Source: JACPFJ01 sp041738275 (lineage in GTDB: Bacteria > Desulfobacterota > Desulfuromonadia > Geobacterales > Pseudopelobacteraceae). Taken from it: a stretch of 18,465 nt of DNA. The stretch covers positions 1 to 18,465 of the forward strand of contig JBGSQD010000237.1 in NCBI GenBank assembly GCA_041738275.1, in the 5' to 3' direction. The position numbers and the translations under genes are program-made. Under the pieces are notes generated by a model that was not told the DNA's origin, ran no database searches, and saw only the letters and a list, made by a program, of their open reading frames with translations. Positions 8,705 through 15,731 of this stretch are shown in pieces (positions within the stretch are counted from its first letter, which is position 1; each line of letters begins with the position of its first letter).

Positions 8705-9958
8705 ATGACTCCAAATCAGAGGTACGAGAGGGATGTTGCGGCAATTACGGCAAACTACCGCAACCTGCTCGCATACAGCGGTGGAAGAACCGACCCGAGT
8801 CGTCTGCTCGTCGTGATTTCTGCCACCTACGGCTCCGAACTGCACCTGCCTTGCAGTTTGCCGCATCTACTAAATCAAATTCGGGCTCTGGGGCGCTCCG
8901 TTGATTTGCTGATTGGCTGCAACAATGGCTTCGAATCGCCATCCCTGGAATATTATCTGGAGCAACTCTCGGGATGCAGCGTTATCCACGGCTTTTGTAC
9001 AAAGTTTAGTCCCAACAAACCGGCGCCGGTATTCGACAAGGCCGGGAAAACTCTGTTCATCGACACCGGCACAACCGGCGAGGATCGCTGCTTTATTGTC
9101 CATCAGAGTTCCGCGCCGGACGGCAAGGCCGGAGTTGCTGCCGGCAAAATTCGCATGTTCGGTGACCTGTTCGGCCTGATTTCCAGTTCAATCATGTCCG
9201 GGTGGCTGTCACCGCAAAACCTGCTGATCTGCGATGCTGAATCCGAGTTCCATCGACTTGCCCCCTGGTCAAGCGAAGGGTTTGGTGAAGCGGCTCTGGC
9301 AATACTGATCGAGCGGTTAGAACTGGACCCTGAGCTGCAGCTGCTTGGCACCCGTAACCGGTTTGTGGTGTTTGAGGCTGCTGCCGACGGCATTCGCCAC
9401 CCCAGCCCCGACGTGCCGTTACCCGCTATCCAGCTCTATCTGAATCTAGTTCACGCGCGGACCTCTGGTTTCATGTGGCTGCCGGGTGGCGGAACAGTTG
9501 GTCGTACCGAGACTATGACCGCCCTCCTCTCCGTTATTGCGGAACACTATCCAAGCGCCTGGATTGAAGATGTACTACTGTCGGTGCTGGCACAGGCAGC
9601 CGGCTTTGCCGTGGCGAGTGAACCTAGGGTTGCCTGCCTGAACCGGTGTCCGTCCGCCTCCGAAAGCATGTTGGCCAGAGCACAGATGTTGCGCTGGATC
9701 AGTGGCAAAAAGGATCTTGAAACCATCTTCGACCGATCCCAGCTGGCGGTATTTACCTTGAAGGACACGACTAACGTGATATCTGCAGGGCTACGGATGG
9801 TCCTTGAGGAACTTTGCCAGGTACGGACAACTCGTGATTGCGTGAGGGTGCTGATAAACTGTCTGCGGATACTTCGCGCATTGCCCGAGTATCTGTATCT
9901 CGAACGGACTGCCCATGCGGCGCCGAGTGAAGATCCGGATGCCCCCTCTGTGTGGTGA
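8705..9958 (+). CDS. putative GT-A (family-2-like) glycosyltransferase
   Basis: A soluble 417-residue protein with no signal peptide or clear membrane helix. I recognise it by the order of short motifs rather than by a close family match. After an opening strand (LLVVISATYG, 34-43) come GCNNG (71-75), GKAGVAAGK (140-148, like the GKxxAxNxG block of family-2 enzymes), DAES (176-179, a DxD-type metal/nucleotide-sugar site), GGGTVGRTE (261-269) and IEDVLLS (287-293, like the catalytic ED block). This suggests transfer of a sugar from a nucleotide donor. The acceptor is unknown; the divergent synthase next door makes a polyketide alcohol or aldehyde an attractive guess. The frame is closed by a TGA directly upstream, so ATG 8705 is the first possible ATG start; its ribosome binding site is weak (GAG about nine bases upstream). 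It converges on the transport operon with 27 bp between stop codons. Confidence 0.6.
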   Translation: MTPNQRYERDVAAITANYRNLLAYSGGRTDPSRLLVVISATYGSELHLPCSLPHLLNQIRALGRSVDLLIGCNNGFESPSLEYYLEQLSGCSVIHGFCTKFSPNKPAPVFDKAGKTLFIDTGTTGEDRCFIVHQSSAPDGKAGVAAGKIRMFGDLFGLISSSIMSGWLSPQNLLICDAESEFHRLAPWSSEGFGEAALAILIERLELDPELQLLGTRNRFVVFEAAADGIRHPSPDVPLPAIQLYLNLVHARTSGFMWLPGGGTVGRTETMTALLSVIAEHYPSAWIEDVLLSVLAQAAGFAVASEPRVACLNRCPSASESMLARAQMLRWISGKKDLETIFDRSQLAVFTLKDTTNVISAGLRMVLEELCQVRTTRDCVRVLINCLRILRALPEYLYLERTAHAAPSEDPDAPSVW

Positions 9959-9985
9959 AGCAGATGCGCAACCCTTGATTGTGAC

Positions 9986-11347
9986 TTACCAGGAATAGAC
10001 AAGTTCCGCCTCAACCTGATCATTCCGGGAGAATCTTCCGAAAACGGATTGAGCATCTCCGGCAAAGATTACTGCAGTGATCCCGCCTTTCCAGGAATCC
10101 GTGAAAACGTATATGGCGTTCGCCTTTGCCATGTAATCTCTATGCTCCGGGTTGTAGGCAAAGTTCAGGTTGGTTTCCAGCTTCTGATTCATCCATCCGG
10201 TCTTGACGTTGCCCCAGAGGATAGTCTCAAATTGCCGCGCAAACATAGCCTCAGCCCTGTCCAGGATGACCGACTGTTGCCCCTGCAAGGTAAGAAGACA
10301 GTCTTCAAAAAGGCGGTAATCAATGCCGATCCCGTATTCCAGGGCATCGCTTTTATGCTCGATGGGATTCAAGGCAGTCCTCCCCGGTTCCGGAGTAGAA
10401 GGGTATCCCCAGAGTTCCAGTCTGCTGTTGAAATAGCGCCCCATCGTGTACGATGCTTCCCCGCGCAGACTCCACTCCCCTGCGACGGTCGCTGCATCAA
10501 CTCCTACTGACGTAATTTTATGAAAGTCCGGCACATATCCCGGGTCGATAACAAGAACCCCGTTTATAGGGGTGATGACAAGCGCGGTAGTCTTGAAAAC
10601 CGGCCTGGGGTCGTAACCGTGAAAAAAATTGACACCCCAATCAAGAGTGCCTGCATGACGTAAACGCACACCGCCGGAACTGTTCTTTAGTGTGCGGGGA
10701 GAAAGTTCAGGTTCATTCGAATCAATTTTTGCGCCGGGTAATGCCGCTAATGCAGTTGTTCCGGTGATACCAGACCAGCGTTCGCCAGGTAATGGGAGCC
10801 GGTAAGGGACGTGCAGGGGAACCCAGACCGCTTCCAGGCTCCAGTCGTCTTTACCGAGGCGGGCGAAAAGCGAGGGTACACCGATCTTGCGGTCTTCTAA
10901 AGGCTTTCTTATGAACTGGGTATAGTCCCAGGGATTAAGGAGGTCATTGATGGGGTACTCATCAAGCCTGCCCCAGGCAAAGCGCTGGACGCCCGCGCGA
11001 ATTTCGAACAGATCGGTCTCATAGGCACCGTACAACTCCTTGATTTCAATAAAAGGGGTATTGCTTTGATAGACGTTTTCAAGATTTCTTAGGACCGCAT
11101 GGTCCCTGGCCGGGAGGTCCACGGTTCCGTCCCATCCCCCTTCAAGCCAGGTATGGAGGTGCCAGTTGCTGGGTAACGTATCGAGCTTAAACCGTCCGAG
11201 AAGCGTGGGCAACTCGGTTGCGCTGTTACTGTTGAGCGGCACGATGCCGCGCAGCTGCAGACTGCCGGCAGCAGTGAGGAAGTCATCGGCAAAGCCCGTA
11301 GTAGAAACAAACAGCAGAAATATAGCCGCCATAAATGCATTTTTCAT
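9986..11347 (-). CDS. outer-membrane beta-barrel protein, porin-like (DUF1302-like)
   Basis: A 453-residue secreted protein predicted to sit in the outer membrane. Residues 1-20 form a signal peptide with a likely cut after GFA (20/21). The mature part alternates polar and aromatic residues as barrel strands do, and the chain ends in LVYSW, the terminal aromatic recognised by the Bam assembly machine. A conserved-looking block at 118-145 (RAGVQRFAWGR, then LLNPWDYT) resembles the GxQxxxWG...NP.D motif of DUF1302-type and related outer-membrane proteins that are often encoded beside LolA-like periplasmic proteins. It is the last gene of the transport operon, 27 bp after the LolA-like gene, and its ATG is preceded by AAAGG. 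By position it would be the outer-membrane acceptor or conduit for what the ABC and LolA-like proteins deliver. Family assignment is by eye; barrel topology is the firmer statement. Confidence 0.75.
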   Translation of the reverse strand: MKNAFMAAIFLLFVSTTGFADDFLTAAGSLQLRGIVPLNSNSATELPTLLGRFKLDTLPSNWHLHTWLEGGWDGTVDLPARDHAVLRNLENVYQSNTPFIEIKELYGAYETDLFEIRAGVQRFAWGRLDEYPINDLLNPWDYTQFIRKPLEDRKIGVPSLFARLGKDDWSLEAVWVPLHVPYRLPLPGERWSGITGTTALAALPGAKIDSNEPELSPRTLKNSSGGVRLRHAGTLDWGVNFFHGYDPRPVFKTTALVITPINGVLVIDPGYVPDFHKITSVGVDAATVAGEWSLRGEASYTMGRYFNSRLELWGYPSTPEPGRTALNPIEHKSDALEYGIGIDYRLFEDCLLTLQGQQSVILDRAEAMFARQFETILWGNVKTGWMNQKLETNLNFAYNPEHRDYMAKANAIYVFTDSWKGGITAVIFAGDAQSVFGRFSRNDQVEAELVYSW

Positions 11348-11374
11348 TCTGGGCCTTTCAGGTAAGTCCGGGGT

Positions 11375-12157
11375 TTATTTCTTGCCCACTCCCCGTTCCA
11401 GGGAGCGTTGCGAAAACAGGTCATCCGGGAATCTGGTGCGGTAGCGAATACTTTCTACCGTTAAAACCGTCCGGTGACTGGTTTTCAGATTTTCCATCTC
11501 AAGTCTGAACGGAGAAGGAATGCCGTCGATGATCCTGATGTCCTTGAAAATACCGGCGCGGTAAAGCACCTTGTCCTGGTAATAATCTATCTTAGTGTGC
11601 ACCCAGAGATCCTTGGCAATCCAGGCGACAAACCTTGAATATTTGCGACGCGTCTTGGGCGTCACTTCGACGACATAGCACGGTCTGCCATCGACGACAT
11701 CGTCTTTAAGAACTTTGTAGGTATAGTCATTCAGGTTGGGCGGTCCGCTGAAATCATCGTAGCTGAAATCCGATCCGAAGAATGAATCATCCTGTGACGA
11801 GGTAGGAAGTCGCCGGACGCGCTTGTATTCAGGGAAATAAGCCCAGAGGTCGCGGTCGGCGAAGGTATGTGCATGAATCAGAAACGCGACTCCTTTCAAG
11901 TCCGCCGGCGAGTTGAAGACCACAAGAACTTTACACGCTTCGGGAAAGGCGTTTTTGCCGTATTCCGTCAGAGTCCTGATCCGCTTGCCGCCCCCCTTGT
12001 CAAAAAGGGTCATCGTTGCTTCGGTCTTCCGGTCCAGTGACTTTGTGCGCACTTCATGCACCTTGTCATATATTTCACGACCGTTCAGGGCAAAGGCCGC
12101 GGATGTAGCGGTGAGTAGCATCACCGCCGTGATGATGCCGACAAGGATTTTATTCAT
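11375..12157 (-). CDS. periplasmic LolA-like outer-membrane lipoprotein-sorting family protein
   Basis: A 260-residue exported protein of the LolA-like fold, expected to carry a lipid or lipoprotein across the periplasm in a hydrophobic half-barrel. Residues 1-23 are a signal peptide with a likely cut after AFA; there is no lipobox cysteine at that site. The family block is clear: LWAYFPEYKRVRRL at 104-117 and then DDSFFGSDFSYDDF at 123-136. I chose ATG 12157 rather than the in-frame ATG at 12175, because GGAGG lies nine bases before it and the signal peptide then begins directly with MNK. It overlaps the permease stop by eight bases, indicating translational coupling. Position between an FtsX/MacB-type permease and an outer-membrane barrel implies a shuttle role. 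Classical LolA (about 180 mature residues) is shorter, so this is a LolA-like relative and its cargo is unknown. Confidence 0.85.
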   Translation of the reverse strand: MNKILVGIITAVMLLTATSAAFALNGREIYDKVHEVRTKSLDRKTEATMTLFDKGGGKRIRTLTEYGKNAFPEACKVLVVFNSPADLKGVAFLIHAHTFADRDLWAYFPEYKRVRRLPTSSQDDSFFGSDFSYDDFSGPPNLNDYTYKVLKDDVVDGRPCYVVEVTPKTRRKYSRFVAWIAKDLWVHTKIDYYQDKVLYRAGIFKDIRIIDGIPSPFRLEMENLKTSHRTVLTVESIRYRTRFPDDLFSQRSLERGVGKK

Positions 12158-14741
12158 AGGCCAGTGCCTCCACAATTGTTGTTTTTGCCGCCTGCCGGGC
12201 GGGAATCAGGCCGGCCAGCGCGGAGAGTCCGGCTGACAAGGCAAGTGCCCAAAGAATCGAGCCGTAGGGGATATAATACCTGGCAGCTGAACCGTAATCA
12301 GCGGTAAAAAAACCTTCCAGACAGACCCACCCCGAGATGACTCCGGCGACTGAACCGAGGATCCCTCCGGCAAGTCCCATGAGTATGGACTCAAGCACTA
12401 CAACTGCCGAGATCTGGCTTCTGAGCATGCCGATGGAGCGGAGTGTGCCAATTTCGCGCGTCCGCTCCAACACCGAGGCGAACAGTGTGACAATGATGCC
12501 GAGGCAGGCAATGGTCAGGGTAATGACATTCAGGGCATAGTTCAGGACGAACATGCCATCCAGTACCTTGCGGATCTCGTTTCTGAACTCCGCTGCCGAC
12601 AGGACATAGAGCTTGCGGTCGCTACCGAAACGCTGCTGGATCGTATTACGGACATCATCAACCTTCGCACCTGGCTTGACGCGCACGGAAAATGAGTTGG
12701 CGAGCATGTCTCCCCAGTGCCGCTGATAGGTATTCAAGTCCATCACTACCGTGCCGGTATCGCACAGGTAGTCGATGATCACCCCGACAACGCCGAAACG
12801 GACCGGCCCTGAGGGGGTTGCGAGGGTAATGCTGTCTCCGGGTTTGACTCCGAAGATGGCGGCAAACGGCTCGCTCACCATTACGTTTTCCTGATTCGGC
12901 AACAGAACCGGCAGATCTTTTCGGTCTCCCTGGACAAGCAGGAAGTCATTATATTCCAGGCGCCGGGCGATATCTATGGTCGAGAGGAGTACGCTCCGGC
13001 CATTGTAATTCATGGTAACTTTCCGCCAGGGTTCCGCAGAGAGAACCCCCGGGAGCTTTTCCAGTTCCCGGTACATGCTTACCGGCATCGGCACGGTCTG
13101 GGCGTTGGCGCTGGAGCTCGGGTGACCGGAGGTGACCATAATATCGGCGCGAACAACCGCTTCCAGCCAGCTGGTCGTCGACTCCTTGACGCTGAACACA
13201 AAGCCGGAGGTGCTGACGAATACCGCAATGCCAAAAAAGACAGCTGCGACAGCAACTGCGTTGCGGGGTATGTTCTTGCGAAGATTCAACCCTGCCAGTC
13301 TGCCCGCAACACCGAAACGGGACGAGATGAGCCGGTGAAAGACGGAGATAAACCCTTTCAAAAAGGTTGGAGTCAGCAGCGATATGCCGAGGAGGAGCAG
13401 CAGCTGGGCAGTGAAAAGAAAGGCGGTGTTCCTGGTAAGAGCCGAATTACCCAGGGATTTGTAAACTATGAGGATCACGAAGGACATAACCAGTGAAATG
13501 GCTGCGGCGATATTCATCCGTCCAGGGGTGAAAAAACCGTCTTCATTATATGGCAGCGAGCGTATGGCCGAAACAGGTGAAATACGACAGCTGGCACGAG
13601 CTGGGAAAATAGCTGCGACAAGGCTGGCGCAAACTCCGCTGCCGAGACCGATTGCCGGATAGGTCCAGTTGACATAAATCCGGGTGACCTCTGTCCGGAC
13701 GTAGGTTTCAGAAATAACGTTACCGAAAGCACCCACCATGGTCTTGGCCAACAAAATGCCGACAACAACACCAAACGACGATGCGATGATCGAGATTATC
13801 AGCGTCTCTCCCAGAAACAACAGCATGACATCCCTGCGTGAAGCCCCGAGGGCGCGCAAGATGCCGATCTCCTTGCGCCGTTGCACTACGGAGATGGCAA
13901 CGGCATTGTAGATGAGATACATGCCTACGATTATTCCCATAAAACTGACCAGATTGAAACCGCTCTGAAATTTGGCAAGCATGGTTTCAACCTGTCTTGT
14001 CCTGCCCGCCGGCGTATCTACCATGTAGCCTTGCGGCAACGCATTTACAATTCGTTGCCTTACCGTTTCGAGGTCTTCACCCCGCAAAAGGCTCACATCA
14101 ATCCGGTCGATTCGCCCCTCCTTGCCGAAGGCCATTTGTGCCGCAAAGATGTCCATGACCGCCAGATTCCCACCCATGGCCTTTGCCGGACCGCTGGGGT
14201 CCAGTATGCCCCGGACTCGAAAAGTGCGGATGCCATGAACTGTCTGCACCTGTATTTTATCATCGAGCTTGATTTTCTCACGCTCGGCCATGGTTCGGGT
14301 AATGAGTATGGAGTCAGGCTTGGCGAGGAAGAGGAGCGGGTCCGGGACGTCGGCGCTTTCACCGGCAAGGCTGTAATCCCTGACCTGGGTGTCGACGAGC
14401 ACGTCAACACCCAGGATCATGATGGAGCGTTCCTTGCCTGCGGCAAGCAGTCCGTCAGTTTCGATGACCGGTACCGCGTAATCGACCCCCGGGACGACCC
14501 TGACTTTTTCAATAAGATCTTCGGGAAAGCCGGCCTGTGAGCCTATTACCTGGAGAGCGGCACGACCGGTAACCTGGTTGAATGACTCCTCGACAGAGTG
14601 AATGACACTCTTGTTGACGATGCCTATGGAGATGATCGCCGCCACCCCCAGGCAGATGCCGGCGCCGGCCATGAACGTCTGCGCTTTGCGGAGCCGGAGA
14701 TGCTGCAGGCTGACATGGCGGAGAAGGTTCAGCAGATTCAC
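12150..14741 (-). CDS. ABC transporter permease, fused double MacB_PCD/FtsX type
   Basis: Inner-membrane permease of 863 residues with two FtsX/MacB-like halves in one chain. Predicted helices lie near 22-42, 263-285, 308-332, 362-382, 408-427, 440-462, 495-517, 735-757, 780-803 and 828-846, ten in all. The large periplasmic domains are about 43-262 and 518-734. Cytoplasmic coupling sequences recur as RRKEIGILRALGASRRDV (288-305) and RTREIGTLRSIGMLRSQI (760-777). Such proteins do not pump through a channel; they use ATP hydrolysis in the cytoplasm to move periplasmic domains (mechanotransmission, as in MacB and LolCDE). LolC and LolE are about 400 residues each; this fusion resembles the YbbP-type ten-helix permeases. 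The start is GTG 14741, overlapping the ATPase TGA in a GTGA junction, so the two are coupled. With the LolA-like gene downstream, extraction of a lipidated cargo from the inner membrane is the likely task. Confidence 0.9.
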   Translation of the reverse strand: MNLLNLLRHVSLQHLRLRKAQTFMAGAGICLGVAAIISIGIVNKSVIHSVEESFNQVTGRAALQVIGSQAGFPEDLIEKVRVVPGVDYAVPVIETDGLLAAGKERSIMILGVDVLVDTQVRDYSLAGESADVPDPLLFLAKPDSILITRTMAEREKIKLDDKIQVQTVHGIRTFRVRGILDPSGPAKAMGGNLAVMDIFAAQMAFGKEGRIDRIDVSLLRGEDLETVRQRIVNALPQGYMVDTPAGRTRQVETMLAKFQSGFNLVSFMGIIVGMYLIYNAVAISVVQRRKEIGILRALGASRRDVMLLFLGETLIISIIASSFGVVVGILLAKTMVGAFGNVISETYVRTEVTRIYVNWTYPAIGLGSGVCASLVAAIFPARASCRISPVSAIRSLPYNEDGFFTPGRMNIAAAISLVMSFVILIVYKSLGNSALTRNTAFLFTAQLLLLLGISLLTPTFLKGFISVFHRLISSRFGVAGRLAGLNLRKNIPRNAVAVAAVFFGIAVFVSTSGFVFSVKESTTSWLEAVVRADIMVTSGHPSSSANAQTVPMPVSMYRELEKLPGVLSAEPWRKVTMNYNGRSVLLSTIDIARRLEYNDFLLVQGDRKDLPVLLPNQENVMVSEPFAAIFGVKPGDSITLATPSGPVRFGVVGVIIDYLCDTGTVVMDLNTYQRHWGDMLANSFSVRVKPGAKVDDVRNTIQQRFGSDRKLYVLSAAEFRNEIRKVLDGMFVLNYALNVITLTIACLGIIVTLFASVLERTREIGTLRSIGMLRSQISAVVVLESILMGLAGGILGSVAGVISGWVCLEGFFTADYGSAARYYIPYGSILWALALSAGLSALAGLIPARQAAKTTIVEALAYE

Positions 14742-15427
14742 GCGCCGTCCCCACTTATGGAAACATCTTCAGCCAGACTGCCATCCTTCATGGTGATGAG
14801 TCGCGACGCGTATGCTGCCGACTTGGGATCGTGGGTAACCATGACGATGGTCTGGCCGTTTTCATTCAGCTTTTTCAGGAGAAGGAGGATCTCTTCACTC
14901 GTATGTGAATCAAGATTGCCGGTCGGCTCATCCGCCAGAAGCACAGCGGGGTTGGTGATAAGCGCCCGGCAGATCGCCACCCGCTGCATTTCGCCGCCAG
15001 AGAGCTGTTCGGGGCGATGCCCGGTGCGCTCTCCCAGTCCCACCTGTTGCAGCAGACTGACCGCCTTCTCCCTGATCTGCGGAAATGACTGGCCGTCCAG
15101 CAGTAGCGGCAGTCCCACATTTTCAATTGCCGTGAGAATGGGCAGTAAATTGAAAAACTGAAAGATGAAGCCTACCCGCTTGCGCCGGATAAGAGTCAGC
15201 TCGTCGTCGGTGATGCCGTGGAGCGGGGTGTCGTCAATAAAGATGTTGCCGCTCGTCGGCTGGTCGAGCCCGCCGATCAGGTTCAGGAGCGTGCTCTTGC
15301 CGGAACCGCTTGGGCCCATGATGGAGAGAAACTCTCCTTTACAAATGCGCAGTGATATATTCTGTAGCGCATTTACCTCACGAGTTCCCTGTTTATATTG
15401 TTTGCTGACGTTTTCTAATTTGATCAT
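14738..15427 (-). CDS. ABC transporter ATP-binding protein, LolD/MacB family
   Basis: Cytoplasmic ATPase of 229 residues, the usual length of LolD. All nucleotide-binding motifs are intact: Walker A GPSGSGKS (38-45), Q-loop glutamine Q90, signature LSGGEMQR (142-149), Walker B with D166/E167, and H-loop H199. The open frame extends to 15574, but the family begins at MIKLENVSKQY, so I take ATG 15427, with AGGA about nine bases before it. It is the first gene of the four-gene operon and forms the motor for the fused permease, with which it shares a GTGA overlap. A dimer of this protein with one permease chain would make a complete transporter. The family covers lipoprotein release, macrolide and toxin export and cell-division FtsE relatives, so the motor alone does not fix the substrate; the LolA-like neighbour does more. 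Confidence 0.95.
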   Translation of the reverse strand: MIKLENVSKQYKQGTREVNALQNISLRICKGEFLSIMGPSGSGKSTLLNLIGGLDQPTSGNIFIDDTPLHGITDDELTLIRRKRVGFIFQFFNLLPILTAIENVGLPLLLDGQSFPQIREKAVSLLQQVGLGERTGHRPEQLSGGEMQRVAICRALITNPAVLLADEPTGNLDSHTSEEILLLLKKLNENGQTIVMVTHDPKSAAYASRLITMKDGSLAEDVSISGDGA

Positions 15428-15572
15428 GGATATCCTACGATGAGCTGCATGTAAACAAAGAAGAAACAACAAATTTCTGGATATTGAAGCGGAATATATT
15501 GTCCGCCAACAAACCTGAAAAGTAGCGCAGGCTGCACTACTCAACAGATGGAAATACCATTGTGAATAAAAC

Positions 15573-15603
15573 ATTAGCTGCCGGACATCATGAGTTTTGT
15601 CAA
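15573..15603 (-). promoter_or_regulatory. possible sigma70-like promoter of the ABC/LolA-like/barrel operon
   Basis: On the minus strand a perfect TTGACA (15603-15598) follows an A-tract. After 19 bases comes GCTAAT (15578-15573, four of six). The spacing is long and the -10 imperfect. The leader to the ATPase ATG would be about 140 bases. The perfect -35 makes it the best candidate in this gap. Confidence 0.35.
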
Positions 15604-15706
15604 GTTTTTTATGTCATCCAGGTTTAAAGACAAGATGAAGTGCATTCTCGATTTTCGCTTATCTCCAGAGACACTGTTTCGGCTCCTACCCGGTTAAACC
15701 ACCGTA

Positions 15707-15723
15707 TGCGGTATATGACCGCA
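15707..15723 (-). terminator. hairpin after the RND pump gene, weak terminator candidate
   Basis: A perfect 6-bp GC-rich inverted repeat (TGCGGT, five bases, ACCGCA) sits eight bases past the RND stop codon. There is no T-tract after it on the minus strand, so it may only stabilise the 3' end or be chance. Confidence 0.25.
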
Positions 15724-15731
15724 GCGACATT

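Larger units (their letters stand above)
15428..15731. other. 304-bp intergenic region between the RND gene and the ABC operon
   Basis: I find no convincing gene here on either strand. It holds a short hairpin just past the RND stop codon and a possible promoter reading toward the ABC operon, both listed separately. The rest is AT-rich compared with the flanking genes. An upstream extension of the ATPase frame to 15574 lies here but does not resemble a coding start. Confidence 0.6.

Noticed and set aside
8691..8708. Five-codon open frame (MRMAE) ending in an ATGA overlap with the glycosyltransferase-like start, a possible leader peptide
   Set aside because: It has no ribosome binding site and is too short to distinguish from chance.
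9959..9985. 27-bp gap between the convergent glycosyltransferase-like and barrel genes examined for a shared terminator
   Set aside because: No inverted repeat or T-tract was found.
12158..12175. Start of the LolA-like protein at the ATG at 12175
   Set aside because: The six extra residues spoil the signal peptide, and the GGAGG nine bases before ATG 12157 supports the later start.
15428..15574. Upstream extension of the ATPase frame by 49 residues to an ATG at 15574
   Set aside because: The extension is cysteine- and aromatic-rich and unlike the family. LolD/MacB ATPases begin at the MIKLENVSK position, where an AGGA site precedes the ATG.
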